Positions 1 through 8,152 of a stretch of DNA of 64,000 bases are shown in pieces. The DNA lies in NCBI GenBank assembly GCA_019359675.1, contig JAHHGX010000065.1, forward strand, positions 310,001 to 374,000, written 5' to 3'. How positions within the stretch are numbered: the stretch's first letter is position 1; every line of letters starts with the position of its first letter. A program made the translations under genes and the position numbers. The notes below the pieces were generated by a model. It was not told the origin of the DNA, searched no databases, and saw only the letters and a list, made by a program, of their open reading frames with translations. This DNA is from Calothrix sp. FI2-JRJ7 (lineage in GTDB: Bacteria; Cyanobacteriota; Cyanobacteriia; Cyanobacteriales; Nostocaceae).

Positions 1-346
1 GCGTGATAGGTTATTTTCACAAATATTAGATATACCTGGCTTAATGCCAACAGGAGATTTATTGCATCGTTTACCACATCACGTTAGCGTTTGTATAGAA
101 ACAGGAGATAAAGAAAAAACTAATGGAAGAAATTTAGTTAGACAAATGAACTTAGCAGGAATAGCAATTAGTGCAGGTTCAGCATGTAGCAGCGGCAAAA
201 TTAGCCCCAGTCCCATACTTTTAGCAATGGGCTATTCAGAAAAAGCAGCCGTCGCAGGTATTAGAATGACACTAGGAAAAGACACCACACAACAAGACAT
301 AGATTGGGCAGCAATGGTATTAAAACAAATTTTATCAAGACTCTAA
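1..346 (+). CDS. Cysteine desulfurase (IscS/NifS family), C-terminal part
   Basis: Only the last ~114 residues are in the window; frame 2 is open from base 2, so the gene starts upstream. The motif SAGSACSSG carries the catalytic cysteine (codon 185-187) that takes sulfur from the PLP-bound cysteine as a persulfide. The following residues (ILLAMG, then GIRMTLGK) match the end of class V aminotransferase-fold desulfurases. Such enzymes supply sulfur for Fe-S clusters and thiolated tRNA. Whether this is the housekeeping IscS-type copy or a NifS copy of a nitrogen-fixation cluster cannot be told, as the PLP lysine and the upstream neighbours are outside the window. A dispersed palindrome follows the stop. 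Confidence 0.93.
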   Translation, partial: RDRLFSQILDIPGLMPTGDLLHRLPHHVSVCIETGDKEKTNGRNLVRQMNLAGIAISAGSACSSGKISPSPILLAMGYSEKAAVAGIRMTLGKDTTQQDIDWAAMVLKQILSRL

Positions 347-364
347 AAATTGAGACTCTAAAAA

Positions 365-389
365 TTGTGGAACAGGCATCCCTGCCTGT
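365..389. repeat. Dispersed TTGTGG..CAGGCATCCCTGCCTG hairpin
   Basis: Hairpin CAGGCATCCCTGCCTG preceded by TTGTGGAA, just after the desulfurase stop. Related copies lie near 2022-2048, 57746-57772 and (as GGGC variants) 8614-8644, 21369-21395 and 33313-33339. It probably acts as a 3'-end hairpin between convergent genes; no clear T-tract follows. Confidence 0.6.
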
Positions 390-409
390 CCATACTATAA
401 GGGAAGTAT

Positions 410-1054
410 TTAAGAAGCTTCAAGTAAAGAAACATCTATATTTTGATTTTCATTCTTATCGACAATTTCCCACGCACTCTTAACAGCAGTATTTAACCAC
501 CAAGACCAAAATTCTAAACGCTTTGCAGAATCTGATTTTCCAGAAATACTTTCCCATACAGCACCATTAGCATATGCACAAGCCGCAAAGAAAGCAGCAT
601 CATTACCTTCTGTATCTAGACTATCTGTCAAACTTAAATTAATCTCATCCAAGTCAAAAATTTCATCATCAATAGCAGTATAAAGTGATGCAACTGCTGC
701 ACACCCAACAGTAAAAGCCATACCCGAACCTTCATAACCCAATTGTTGCATTTCTCGCCACAGACGTTCGGCTTCTTTTTCAGCAAAAGCTTTACTAACA
801 TCTCCAGAAATTACTTCTTCTGCGAGGGTAAGAACTTGTTGCGGCCTATCATCATGAGGAAATTTTTGATTCCAAATGGGGAGTACATGACGAACTGTGG
901 AGAGTGCCAATACTGTACGCTTCAAATGACCATTATCACCAAATGCTGCCCAAATAGCTTGACGATAACCTAAATATAAATCATGTTGAGGATGATGATA
1001 CACTGACTCTAAAGCCTCTTGAATCAGTTTTTGTAGCTGAGAGGGAACCGCCAT
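410..1054 (-). CDS. Putative immunity protein, Imm5-like
   Basis: 214-residue soluble, mostly helical protein without signal peptide or membrane segment. The stretch HVLPIWNQKFPHDDRPQQV (around residues 57-75), with 'DDRPxxxL' followed by a long helix, resembles the Imm5-like immunity family seen next to polymorphic toxins. This is recognition by eye, not a profile hit. It starts 29 bases downstream of the deaminase-like gene on the same strand, the usual toxin-then-immunity order, so it most likely neutralises that protein. Alternative: a cyanobacterial protein of unknown function that shares the fold. The region has no GGCGCC sites. Confidence 0.5.
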   Translation of the reverse strand: MAVPSQLQKLIQEALESVYHHPQHDLYLGYRQAIWAAFGDNGHLKRTVLALSTVRHVLPIWNQKFPHDDRPQQVLTLAEEVISGDVSKAFAEKEAERLWREMQQLGYEGSGMAFTVGCAAVASLYTAIDDEIFDLDEINLSLTDSLDTEGNDAAFFAACAYANGAVWESISGKSDSAKRLEFWSWWLNTAVKSAWEIVDKNENQNIDVSLLEAS

Positions 1055-1083
1055 AAAGCACCTTCCTTTACTTAACTATATAT

Positions 1084-1686
1084 TTATAGTAGACGATAAA
1101 CGAATTTAACTTGACCATGAGGATAAAAGACCCAGATACCGTTAGGGTCAGCAATAATAATATTTTTTTGTCTTATTTGCGCGGCAGCATAAAAATAAGG
1201 ATAACAGTCTTCTTCACACATACCCCTTGACACACCAACAGGCTTATCAAGATTGATAACTGATATTTGTTTTTCAGCATGAGAACGATAGTGCTTTCCC
1301 AAATCGTCTTTAGGGTCTAAATCCCATACTCTTGTTTGATAACCATATTGATTAAATTCTGTTTTTAAATTTAGATAATAATTTTTAACTTTACTTTCAT
1401 CCTGTTCCAAAGATATACCATTATTTTGTTTAATAGCCTGCTTCCATTTTATATTTAAAGAATCCCAACCACTAATCGTGGCAATATCGTCACTTACTGC
1501 AATAGTTTTGCGCTTACTCATTTTTGGCTTAACTAATTCACCACTGGTCAAAATAGAATATATTTCTTGAGCCTTTTTTTGAAAAAGCACTGCTTTCTCA
1601 ATATGTGTAACTATTTGTGCAGCAACAACTACATCAAGATTGAACACTAAATCTTGAATATTTGCTACAACTTCTATACTCGGCAT
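1084..1686 (-). CDS. Putative nucleic-acid/nucleotide deaminase toxin
   Basis: 200 residues. The C-terminal half has a cytidine-deaminase-like signature: H136-A-E138 (zinc ligand plus catalytic glutamate) and a pair C157/C161 in GMCEEDCYPYF (zinc ligands, spacing Cx3C rather than the classical CxxC), then a hydrophobic strand (NIIIADPNGIWVFYP). This HAE...CxxxC layout is found in bacterial polymorphic-toxin deaminases. The N-terminal ~75 residues are helical; there is no RHS, LXG or signal-peptide delivery domain, so export is not evident. The immunity-like gene follows 29 bases later. Alternatively it could be a cellular deaminase, but the small size and partner gene favour a toxin. Confidence 0.55.
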   Translation of the reverse strand: MPSIEVVANIQDLVFNLDVVVAAQIVTHIEKAVLFQKKAQEIYSILTSGELVKPKMSKRKTIAVSDDIATISGWDSLNIKWKQAIKQNNGISLEQDESKVKNYYLNLKTEFNQYGYQTRVWDLDPKDDLGKHYRSHAEKQISVINLDKPVGVSRGMCEEDCYPYFYAAAQIRQKNIIIADPNGIWVFYPHGQVKFVYRLL

Positions 1687-1795
1687 GTCTAAAAAATATT
1701 TTATTATACTAAAATATAGATTATCACTAATTCAGGTACAAATTAATAAAGAATAAAAACATTTTTTAACAATTCTTAATTTTGGAGTTTTAAAA

Positions 1796-2083
1796 ATGAC
1801 TAAACCTGACTTCAACAAAATGACCAGGCAAGAAATAAGAGCTTATTTACTAGCTAATCGAGATGACGATGATGCTACTGATGAAGCCATTGATGTACTC
1901 GTTAAAACGGGAAATTTTAGCGAGAAGTATCCATACCCTCAAACCGATGAAGATTTAAAAAATATGAATGAAATCTTAAAAAATTATCTCAAAAAAAGCA
2001 AGGCAATTAATTTTTGTACATCTTGTGGAACACGCATCCCTGCCTGTTTCTTAATTGTTCATATCATGACAACAAATCCCTAA
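1796..2083 (+). CDS. Small DUF6887-like protein with repeat-derived tail
   Basis: 95 residues. The N-terminal ~45 residues (MTKPDFNKMTRQEIRAYLL, then an acidic RDDDDATDEA stretch) look like a widespread cyanobacterial small protein family (DUF6887-like) of unknown function. The last ~25 codons read through a dispersed CAGGCATCC-type palindrome at about 2022-2048, so the natural C-terminus appears replaced by repeat-encoded sequence. The gene is preceded by GGAG 5-10 bases before the ATG. Its end overlaps the convergent Uma2 gene by 20 bases. Function unknown. Confidence 0.6.
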   Translation: MTKPDFNKMTRQEIRAYLLANRDDDDATDEAIDVLVKTGNFSEKYPYPQTDEDLKNMNEILKNYLKKSKAINFCTSCGTRIPACFLIVHIMTTNP

Positions 2084-2684
2084 CATTAAGCCTCCCAACC
2101 TCACATCCCTCAATCATCACACTAACCTGCGAAGATAAATCATAACAGGAGCGCCCTATATACGTAGCTTCTTCACCCGAAACATCAGGTTGTGTATAAA
2201 CTTCGATTTGTTGTTCAATCAAATTAACTATCCAATAAACAGGAATACCCGCACATGCATAAATACGTTTCTTATAAGTTCTATCACGTTCTAGTGTCGA
2301 GTCAGCTATCTCTACAACTAAAGCCAAATCATTAGAACCGGGATGACGTTCAGTATAATCACGAGTATCGCATTGTACAATTACAACATCAGGCTCAGGT
2401 TCACTATCTTTTAAAGTAACAGGTTCTTGAGCATCAACGTACCAACCAGCAGGAACGATTTCTTCCAAAGCATTACGAACTAACTTATTCGCAACCCGAT
2501 GCGGAGGATTTTTTGGCATTTTCTGAATTATCCACCCTTCGAGTAATTCCACAGGGTCGTCTGAAGTAAGTATACCAAGCCGAATCATCTCATGATATGC
2601 AAAAACACTAAAACGCCAAACAGGTTCAGTTGGTACTGGCGCCAAATTTTTGCTATCTGCATCAGAACGAGTAGAAATTGACAC
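2064..2684 (-). CDS. Uma2 family endonuclease-like protein (DUF820)
   Basis: 206 residues, typical for the Uma2/DUF820 family, which is greatly expanded in cyanobacteria and has a PD-(D/E)XK nuclease fold. Visible motifs: LLEGWIIQKMP near residue 48, EPEPDVVIV near 95 (active-site Asp), LVVEIADSTLERDRTYK near 121 (the ExK pair) and IPVYWIVNL near 148. No signal peptide. The catalytic residues look intact. The biological role of these proteins is not established; they are often near mobile or accessory genes. It overlaps the convergent small gene at its 3' end. Confidence 0.88.
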   Translation of the reverse strand: MSISTRSDADSKNLAPVPTEPVWRFSVFAYHEMIRLGILTSDDPVELLEGWIIQKMPKNPPHRVANKLVRNALEEIVPAGWYVDAQEPVTLKDSEPEPDVVIVQCDTRDYTERHPGSNDLALVVEIADSTLERDRTYKKRIYACAGIPVYWIVNLIEQQIEVYTQPDVSGEEATYIGRSCYDLSSQVSVMIEGCEVGRLNVRDLLS

Positions 2685-2816
2685 AACTTTATTTGAAGAG
2701 CGCGGTTAAAACGATTTTAACACCCAGCACTATTCACAGGTCAGGCGGCTGCCTCCAAGCTATAAAATAAAAAGTTGACGATTCAAATCTAATATAGATT
2801 CTTTATTAAAAACAAA

Positions 2817-3557
2817 ATGGCTGAATTACCGAAGACTTTAGAAGACGCTGTTATTCAAGCGCAGCAAGCAGCTCAAGCTGCAATAGCCGATGGTCAGACA
2901 CGCTTACAGGTTGAGTTACTGTTTTCCGAACTCAAGTTTATGCCTGTAGCCGAGCAATTTATTCCGGGTTTTGAATCTTACGGTGATAAACTCAAAGTTT
3001 TGTTCGCAGATGCAGGCGCCAGTGCGCTTGCACGTCGTGACTGGGGAAGCGTACCATATAAAATTGAAGACATTGGTACAGGTAGAGCAGCTTCGCTTGA
3101 ATCTAAAATTCAGCCCGAAGATGAACTTTTCTTATTTATCTCCCCAACTACGCAAGAAGTACCCCAATTAGAACAGCTTTGTCAAATAATTGGTGACGCA
3201 CGTCCCTTTGTAATGTTAAACCCACGTCTCGAAGATGCAGGAACCGTAGGTATTGGCTACGCTGCCCGTCAAATTCGTGAAAGATTTATCAAAACTATTG
3301 AATCATGTTACTACCTGCGTCCAATTTTTGAAGAAGCAGCAGTCTTTCGATGCTATCCAGGAATGTGGGAAATATGGGTACAAAACAGCGGTAACTACGA
3401 AAAAGTTGCAGAATTACCCCAAAGACCCACGGGTGAAGAAATTGATGCAATTATTGCCAAAGGACAACGCACTACTGCCAACGGCGAAAAGGCGCCTGTT
3501 AAAAAACCTAACATGTTTAGAGATTTACAACGGTTTTTAAAAGCGTTGAGTAGCTAG
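2817..3557 (+). CDS. DUF1995 family protein (LPA3-like)
   Basis: 246 residues, soluble. Starts MAELPKTLEDAVIQAQQA and shows DUF1995 hallmarks: an N-terminal helix, VELLFSELKFMP, a Rossmann-like segment (KVLFADAGASALARRDWG) and a C-terminal tail ending in a lysine/arginine-rich helix. The plant homologue LPA3 is needed for photosystem II assembly; in cyanobacteria the role is only inferred. Stands alone, followed by a long hairpin repeat that could end transcription. Confidence 0.85.
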   Translation: MAELPKTLEDAVIQAQQAAQAAIADGQTRLQVELLFSELKFMPVAEQFIPGFESYGDKLKVLFADAGASALARRDWGSVPYKIEDIGTGRAASLESKIQPEDELFLFISPTTQEVPQLEQLCQIIGDARPFVMLNPRLEDAGTVGIGYAARQIRERFIKTIESCYYLRPIFEEAAVFRCYPGMWEIWVQNSGNYEKVAELPQRPTGEEIDAIIAKGQRTTANGEKAPVKKPNMFRDLQRFLKALSS

Positions 3558-3560
3558 CTT

Positions 3561-3625
3561 GCAACGGATGGGAACGGATGTAACGGATAGGTTACTCATC
3601 TGTTACATCCGCGCTCATCCGTTGC
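3561..3625. repeat. Long imperfect inverted repeat (CAACGGATG family)
   Basis: Arms of 24 bases (3561-3584 and 3602-3625) pair with about three mismatches around a 17-base loop; GCAACGGATG begins one arm and CATCCGTTGC ends the other. A degenerate second copy lies at 46753-46793. It sits right after the DUF1995 stop, so it may serve as a terminator or be a small MITE-like element. Confidence 0.7.
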
Positions 3626-4056
3626 CAGTTACCAATTGTAAACAAATATGAATTATTTTCTGAATAACTGCTCATAGATATTTGTCTATGTGTTACATGT
3701 ATTTAATATAATGTAATAATTACATTGTAAAAATAAACATTTGCCCGTACTACTAATATTTGCTACCGTTTTCCGACATTAAACGGGCAACAAAATACCA
3801 TCAAAATGAGAATTGTCTTTTATAAAACAATAATTACTTAAGTGTACGTGCATATTTTTTAACATCAACTAAGTGATATCACATACATAAAACCCTTAGT
3901 AAGCTAATTTAACAGTGTTATTACTTATTTTGATATCTGAAAAATGAACTATCCTTTTATTTAGTACAGAGACATCTCGTTATAAAAAGGTTGTAGCGAG
4001 CCAAATATTTCACAAGGTGCAGCTTTGTATAAATTTATATACAGTAGCTATAAAAA
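3626..4056. other. Intergenic region upstream of the GTPase cluster
   Basis: About 430 AT-rich bases with no convincing gene on either strand. It is the 5' region of the DUF4388 gene and presumably holds the promoter of the cluster, but no clear -35/-10 pair or ribosome site stands out. The CDS start at 4057 has no good Shine-Dalgarno sequence. Confidence 0.5.
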
Positions 4057-4902
4057 ATGAGTCTATCTAGTTCTTTCACAGATTTTTCTTTAGCTGAACT
4101 ATTTCAGCTGATTGACCAAGGAAAAAAGTCAGGTTGTTTGACGGTTTGTACTTTACCTAACCTGAAAGTTATTGGCTCAAAATCGCAGCACTACTATATC
4201 TGGTTTCGACAAGGAAATGTAGTTGCCGCGACAAGTAAATTAAATGGACTTGGGTTAGTCGAAAAGATTGTGCAGCGAGGTTGGGTAAACGAACGAACAT
4301 TAAAAAGACTTCGTTTGCAAGCAGCAACAGATACACCTTTAGGTTTATATCTCAAAACTTTAGAAATTTTAAGCGCAGAGCAATTAAACTTGTTGTTTGC
4401 AAGTCAGTTACAGCAAGTTAGACAGTTATTTGAAATCCAAAAGGGTGTTTTTAAGCTCGATAGTAAAGCAATTTTACCTACGAGCGAAATGACTGGGATA
4501 AGTTTACGTGCTACAGAAGTGGCTTTAATGGCTTTACGAGTAATCAAAAATTGGGCAGCTTTGGCTGATGCTTTACCCAACGCGACTTCGGCAATCGAAG
4601 GAATTACACTCGCTAAAACCCAACTTCATCTACATCCCCTTGAATGGCAGTTATGGGAATTTGCTGATGGTTTTGTTAGTTTAAACACACTTGCATCTCA
4701 ACTTAACCAACCTATTGCTACTATCCAGCAAGTTGCTTTCCGATTGATGGTTGCTGGTTTGGTTGAAGAAATTCCGTTATCATCGCATTCACAGAGCTTT
4801 GATGGTTATATGTCCACTTACAGTCCTCAAAAGTCTCAACCGTTAAAAGTGAGTACTTCGTTTTTACAAAACCTAGTTGGTTTTCTGAAGAGTAAAGCTT
4901 AA
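4057..4902 (+). CDS. DUF4388 (PATAN-like) domain protein
   Basis: 281 residues. The N-terminal ~110 residues (FTDFSLAELFQLIDQGKKSG, YYIWFRQGNVVAATSKL, LGLYL) match DUF4388, the domain also called PATAN in cyanobacterial PatA-type response regulators, where it mediates protein-protein contacts in motility and cell-differentiation control. There is no receiver domain here, only a helical middle (second DUF4388-like unit, LRATEVALMALRVI) and a winged-helix-like segment near 190-240. Only 21 bases separate it from the downstream GTPase, so the two are likely co-transcribed. By family analogy it could be an effector or scaffold of the GTPase/roadblock switch; that is inference. Confidence 0.82.
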   Translation: MSLSSSFTDFSLAELFQLIDQGKKSGCLTVCTLPNLKVIGSKSQHYYIWFRQGNVVAATSKLNGLGLVEKIVQRGWVNERTLKRLRLQAATDTPLGLYLKTLEILSAEQLNLLFASQLQQVRQLFEIQKGVFKLDSKAILPTSEMTGISLRATEVALMALRVIKNWAALADALPNATSAIEGITLAKTQLHLHPLEWQLWEFADGFVSLNTLASQLNQPIATIQQVAFRLMVAGLVEEIPLSSHSQSFDGYMSTYSPQKSQPLKVSTSFLQNLVGFLKSKA

Positions 4903-4923
4903 CGACTCTATAAATTAACTGTT

Positions 4924-5460
4924 ATGGAAATTCTACGGATTGTAGTCACAGGAAGTGTTGCTGCGGGAAAAACAAGTTTCATTCGCACTATTAGCGAAAT
5001 AGATGTTGTTGACACCGATAAGCGTGCAACTGATGAAATGGCAGAAATTAAAGCTAACACTACTGTAGCTTTAGACTTCGGGCGCCTAACAATCAGTCCA
5101 AAACAATCGCTTCACTTATACGGTACACCCGGACAAGCGCGGTTTGATTTTATGTGGGATATTTTAATTCAGAAAGCCCATGCTTATATTTTATTAATTG
5201 ATGCCCACCGTCCTGAACATTTTCGCCACAACCGTAAAATTCTTCAATTTTTTAAAAAAAGAGTAGATATACCTTATTTAATTGGCATAACACATTCTGA
5301 TTGCGAAGGCGCCTGGGAAGCGTCGGATATTGCCCTGAGTTTGGGAATGGTAGACGAACAACCACCCATTGTAACTGTTAACGCAACAGAAACAGCATCA
5401 GTCCGAGAAGCTTTAATTAATGTTGTTGAGCTATTGACAAATTGCTATCAACATCATTAG
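4924..5460 (+). CDS. Small Ras-like GTPase 1 (MglA/CvnD type)
   Basis: 178 residues. G1 (P-loop) is GSVAAGKTS at residues 10-18; switch II is GTPGQARFDFMW (67-78), the form seen in the actinobacterial conservon GTPase CvnD and related MglA-like proteins, with Pro in place of the Ala of DTAGQ; G4 is THSD (123-126) instead of NKxD. No lipidation site or membrane segment. Roadblock/LC7 proteins usually act as GAPs or regulators of this GTPase class, and one is encoded just downstream. A second copy lies at 7230-7730, with clear similarity along the whole length. Confidence 0.9.
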   Translation: MEILRIVVTGSVAAGKTSFIRTISEIDVVDTDKRATDEMAEIKANTTVALDFGRLTISPKQSLHLYGTPGQARFDFMWDILIQKAHAYILLIDAHRPEHFRHNRKILQFFKKRVDIPYLIGITHSDCEGAWEASDIALSLGMVDEQPPIVTVNATETASVREALINVVELLTNCYQHH

Positions 5461-5634
5461 TAAAAAAATCATTGAAAGAAAAATTGTAATATATAGCACA
5501 TTCATTATTATTTCTTAAAGTATTTTCACCTTAATATTGTTGAGTTTTGCTCACTATATCGAGATAATACTGCTAATGTATATGTGGTGATAAAAACATC
5601 GGATTCAGCACAAAAAATCAGTACATAAACCGCT

Positions 5635-6201
5635 ATGGCTTTAGGCATAATCCTGAAGCTACTCATGGGTGGGTTTCAGCAGTCTCCATTTTCCATTTTG
5701 CCGGAGCCACAGAAAACTTCGTCTGACATCAAATCAGACGAAGTAGAAGCAACTGTTATTCCAACTCCAGCCATTGAGTTACAATCGCTTGATTTAACAG
5801 CTATTGAATTACCAACTTCTCTAGGACAAGACATGATTAATATTTCGATGTTGCAACAAGAGTTGCAAAACTTTGTCACAGGCGCCTCAGATGTTCAAGG
5901 TGCTGCATTAGTAAGTCCAGATGGTCTTGCCTTAGCATCAGTACTTCCTGGTGGAATGGATGAAGAACGGACTGCCGCCATGTCAGCTTCAATGCTGTCG
6001 CTTGGTGAGAGAATTGGGCGTGAGCTAGCACGCGGAAACGTTGAACGTATTGTAGTTGAAGGCGAAAAAGGTTACGGTGTTTTAATTGGATGCGGTAGTG
6101 AGGCTGTATTACTAGTGCTAGCAGGCGCCGCGGTCAAACAAGGAATTTTATTTTTGGAACTCAAACGGGTGGTGGCAAGAATAGCCCCTTTGTTGGCATA
6201 G
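5635..6201 (+). CDS. Roadblock/LC7 domain protein 1, possibly N-terminally extended
   Basis: 188 residues if started at 5635. The Roadblock/LC7 domain covers about residues 67-188 (FVTGASDVQGAALVSPDG, then GYGVLIGCG) and is about 86% identical to the 122-residue paralogue at 7760-8128. That paralogue starts exactly at the residue equivalent to the internal ATG at 5833, which has AGGAC upstream. The extra 66 residues are low-complexity and proline-rich and may be a real linker or an unused upstream frame. MglB/CvnB-like proteins form dimers that control a cognate small GTPase. Confidence 0.88.
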   Translation: MALGIILKLLMGGFQQSPFSILPEPQKTSSDIKSDEVEATVIPTPAIELQSLDLTAIELPTSLGQDMINISMLQQELQNFVTGASDVQGAALVSPDGLALASVLPGGMDEERTAAMSASMLSLGERIGRELARGNVERIVVEGEKGYGVLIGCGSEAVLLVLAGAAVKQGILFLELKRVVARIAPLLA

Positions 6202-6352
6202 TTAACAATCCTTACTCAGATGCTTGGATTACTGAGTTTAAGTGATGGTGACATAGCGTAAAAATATTAAAGTTTTATCAGTGGAAAGCATCGAATAATT
6301 TAAAGCAACACAAACAATTTATTTTGATTAGCAGTCAGGAGTTTATTACATC

Positions 6353-6910
6353 ATGGCCTTAGACCCACATGTCTTTATGTCCACCCTTGAAAAGCGCGTT
6401 GGCTTAACAGATGCTGACAAAGCTTTATTAAAATCTGAGGCAGAGTGGGGTGCAAAATTAGCTCCAGAAATGGCCGACCACTTTTATGGTTATCTTGGAC
6501 GTGACCCAGAAATGAACAGCATACTTAATGATGATGGCAACGGACGAGTTCATCGTCTACACGAAACCTTCATTCACTGGTTCCAAGAAATGTTTACAGG
6601 TATGGACGGATGGGGTAATGCATACGCAGACCGTCGTTGGAGAATTGGTTTAGTTCACGTCCGTCTTGGTATTGGACCCCAGCATGTCGTTCCAGCAATG
6701 GCTACAGTTGTACACGAAGTTGGCAAACGTCTCAAAGTTGATGGTAAAACCGAAGAACTTAAAGACGCGCTAGGACGAATTTGTATGATTGATTTAGCTT
6801 TTATTGAGCAAGCATATGTAGAAGTGTCTTCCTCCGCAGTCCTTCAAGAAACTGGTTGGAGTGAAGGTTTGTTCAGACGCTTAATTGCTACTGGCGCCAA
6901 ATCAATGTAA
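6353..6910 (+). CDS. Protoglobin-domain protein (haem sensor globin)
   Basis: 185 residues. Globin-coupled-sensor/protoglobin pattern: VGLTDADKALLKSEAEWG at the A/B helices, HFYGYL, ETFIHWFQEMFTG, and the F-helix region RRWRIGLVHVRLGIGPQHV with H102 as the likely proximal haem ligand. The protein ends shortly after the globin fold, so it is a single-domain sensor globin with no output domain; signalling would need a partner. Good start: CAGGAG before the ATG at 6353. It lies between the two GTPase/roadblock cassettes, which suggests it feeds gas (O2, NO, CO) or redox information to them (inference). Confidence 0.85.
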   Translation: MALDPHVFMSTLEKRVGLTDADKALLKSEAEWGAKLAPEMADHFYGYLGRDPEMNSILNDDGNGRVHRLHETFIHWFQEMFTGMDGWGNAYADRRWRIGLVHVRLGIGPQHVVPAMATVVHEVGKRLKVDGKTEELKDALGRICMIDLAFIEQAYVEVSSSAVLQETGWSEGLFRRLIATGAKSM

Positions 6911-7161
6911 TATTTACTTTCATCCCCCTTGTGGGGAATATACGCAATTTTTTTTAAACATGTATCACAAGATACTAGTAAATTGTCGGAATATATATAA
7001 ATATTTATCTATATATAAGTAAATATCTAGCAAATATAAATAAAATGAAACAAGGGTAAAGACTTTAAAAGATAGATATTATATACACACTATATTTGTG
7101 TAAGCAGGATGTATTTGCCAATGTAGTTAATAATGTAAGCTATAAAAATTAAGGGAGTTTA
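6911..7161. other. Intergenic region upstream of second GTPase cassette
   Basis: AT-rich, with repeated TATATA/AAATATTTAT stretches and no gene. Probably the promoter region of the second cassette; the SD AAGGGAG at 7151-7157 serves the short ORF that begins at 7162. Confidence 0.4.
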
Positions 7162-7233
7162 ATGTTTTCAAGTCAATTCGCTGTGGCTAAAAGTTTACAG
7201 GCGCCAAGTTCACAGTCTAATCAAAATAGATGA
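7162..7233 (+). CDS. 23-residue leader ORF coupled to GTPase 2
   Basis: ATG at 7162 follows a strong Shine-Dalgarno sequence (AAGGGAG, 7151-7157). The frame runs 23 codons (MFSSQFAVAKSLQAPSSQSN, then QNR) and its TGA (7231-7233) overlaps the GTPase start as ATGA. The GTPase ATG itself has no ribosome site, so translation of GTPase 2 probably depends on ribosomes ending this ORF. The peptide resembles nothing I recognise and may matter only for coupling. Confidence 0.5.
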   Translation: MFSSQFAVAKSLQAPSSQSNQNR

Positions 7234-7730
7234 GAATTTTACGTGTTGTAGTTACGGGTAATGTAGGTGCTGGAAAAACAACCTTTATCCGCACAATTAG
7301 CGATACCGATGTCATCGATACTGATAAAAAAGCTACTGATGAGACTGCTAAACTCAAACCAAAAACGACGGTAGCAATGGACTTTGGTACTTTAGCGCTA
7401 TCTAACAAAAATTCATTGCATCTGTATGGTACACCGGGACAAGCTCGGTTTGAATTTATGCGAGATATTCTAATAGAAAACGCAACTGCTTGTGTTGTAC
7501 TAGCAAATGCAACTCGTAAAGCTGACTTATTATATGCGCGTGCGGTAGTTGAACTTATTGATGAGCAATTGCAAATTCCATATATAGTTGGACTGACGCA
7601 TACAGATTCGCCTTCTCAAGAATTATCGGATATTTCTGCTTTAGAAGCAAAGGCGCCCATAACTCTAGTCAACGTTACCGACCGAATTTCAATCAAGACA
7701 GTGCTAACCAAATTATTAGAGCAATTGTAA
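7230..7730 (+). CDS. Small Ras-like GTPase 2 (MglA/CvnD type)
   Basis: 166 residues. P-loop GNVGAGKTT at 10-18, switch II GTPGQARFEFMR at 67-78 and G4 THTD at 123-126, all aligned with GTPase 1 without gaps over the first ~85 residues. After G3 the two copies diverge more (AHAYILLIDAHRPEH against ATACVVLANATRKAD), so their effector surfaces may differ. The start overlaps the short leader ORF by ATGA. Roadblock protein 2 follows 29 bases later in the same operon. Confidence 0.9.
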   Translation: MRILRVVVTGNVGAGKTTFIRTISDTDVIDTDKKATDETAKLKPKTTVAMDFGTLALSNKNSLHLYGTPGQARFEFMRDILIENATACVVLANATRKADLLYARAVVELIDEQLQIPYIVGLTHTDSPSQELSDISALEAKAPITLVNVTDRISIKTVLTKLLEQL

Positions 7731-7759
7731 TAACAAATAAATCGTGTGGGAGGATAACC

Positions 7760-8128
7760 ATGATTAATACTTCAATGTTACAAGATGAAATACAAAACTT
7801 TGTTACTGGTGCATCGGATGTTCAAGGTGCAGCATTAGTAACTCCAGATGGTTTAGCACTTGCATCAGTACTACCAGGACCAATGGATGAAGAACGCACA
7901 GCAGCAATGTCAGCGTCAATGCTTTCGCTTGGTGAACGCATTGGACGCGAACTCGCACGTGGTAGCGTTGAACGTATCGTAGTCGAAGGTGAAAAAGGTT
8001 ACGGTGTGTTAGTTGGTTGCGGTAATGATGCCGTATTACTCGTGCTTGCTGGTGCAGGAGTCAAGCAAGGTATTTTATTTTTAGAAATCAAGCGAATTAT
8101 TAGTAGATTGGCGCCATTAATTGGATAA
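7760..8128 (+). CDS. Roadblock/LC7 domain protein 2
   Basis: 122 residues, the whole protein being one Roadblock/LC7 domain. Strong ribosome site (GGGAGGA, eight bases before the ATG). Only about 17 positions differ from the domain of copy 1, mostly conservative, so the pair is a recent duplicate or held under common selection. Probable partner or GAP-like regulator of GTPase 2, and able in principle to form mixed dimers with copy 1. The V4R-like gene follows 24 bases downstream. Confidence 0.9.
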   Translation: MINTSMLQDEIQNFVTGASDVQGAALVTPDGLALASVLPGPMDEERTAAMSASMLSLGERIGRELARGSVERIVVEGEKGYGVLVGCGNDAVLLVLAGAGVKQGILFLEIKRIISRLAPLIG

Positions 8129-8152
8129 CAAATTTTTATAGGAGTCTTAACA

